Source: CAZDDB01 sp963843285 (GTDB lineage: Bacteria; Acidobacteriota; HRBIN11; JAKEFK01). Taken from it: a DNA stretch of 64,000 nucleotides. A program made the position numbers and the translations under genes. Below the pieces are notes generated by a model, which was not told the origin of the DNA, searched no databases, and saw nothing but the letters and a program-made list of their open reading frames with translations. The stretch covers positions 280,434 through 344,433 of the forward strand of contig CAWJJO010000020.1 in the NCBI GenBank assembly GCA_963843285.1. Direction: 5' to 3'. Below are positions 63,997 through 64,000 of this stretch, piece by piece; position 1 is the stretch's first letter; every line of letters begins with the position of its first letter.

Positions 63997-64000
63997 AGTC

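Overview
The window looks like two unrelated genomes joined in one contig. Bases 1 to about 57,200 have mid-range GC and a gene content typical of an uncultivated Acidobacteriota-like soil or sediment bacterium: a TonB-dependent receptor with an N-terminal carboxypeptidase-like domain, many TPR and FG-GAP/ASPIC-UnbV (CRTAC1-type) secreted proteins, a multihaem cytochrome, amidohydrolases, sulfatase-fold enzymes and dispersed palindromic repeats. From about 57,200 to 64,000 the DNA is very GC-rich, codon use is actinobacterial, and the 16S rRNA gene at the right end reads as an actinobacterium, probably Pseudonocardiales. An open frame runs through the join without being a real gene, so a metagenome mis-assembly is far more likely than transfer.

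Layout, left part. 12-3,895 (minus): a coupled operon gatC-gatA-M50 protease-scpA followed by a HAD phosphatase. 3,962-4,480: PadR regulator with a perfect operator. 4,619-11,323 (minus): TonB receptor, sulfatase-fold/TPR enzyme and Tat-exported amidase. 11,577-25,479: the most distinctive block. A plus-strand pair (pentahaem cytochrome/TPR fusion plus CRTAC1 protein) converges on a minus-strand operon in which two CRTAC1+TPR pairs flank a 1,137-residue TPR-VCBS-UnbV protein. 25,519-28,910: DUF1028 protein, a probable UGA-decoded selenoprotein of the DUF3179 family, and an SGNH-like protein. 29,028-34,163: DinB protein, a frameshifted M28 peptidase, a propeller protein and a C39-like protease. 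34,292-41,257: dolichol-kinase-like protein, radical SAM/SPASM protein, Ser/Thr kinase, homoserine dehydrogenase, zinc-ribbon protein and amidohydrolase. 41,312-47,234: VapBC-type toxin-antitoxin, a truncated transporter, HbpS/GlcG-like protein, HemQ, a Cys-rich protein with an outer-membrane protein, TlpA-like thioredoxin and a dienoyl-CoA-reductase-like SDR. 47,351-52,481: an FHA-FHA-ABC transporter and an arylsulfatase. 52,500-55,260: a scar containing fragments of at least four genes around one intact propeller gene. 55,244-57,200: a proline-rich membrane protein and a gene cut off by the join.

Layout, right part. DUF4396 protein fragment with a CsoR-like operator, NAD-dependent epimerase (frameshifted), tRNA-Arg(TCT), PP2C phosphatase, a CopD/CtaG fusion with many frameshifts, then the rRNA leader and 16S rRNA. 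The density of indels here suggests low-coverage sequence.

The strongest new-biology leads are the DUF3179 selenoprotein with its SECIS-like hairpin, the duplicated CRTAC1/TPR/cytochrome cluster, and palindromic repeats whose arms supply start regions and stop codons to adjacent genes.
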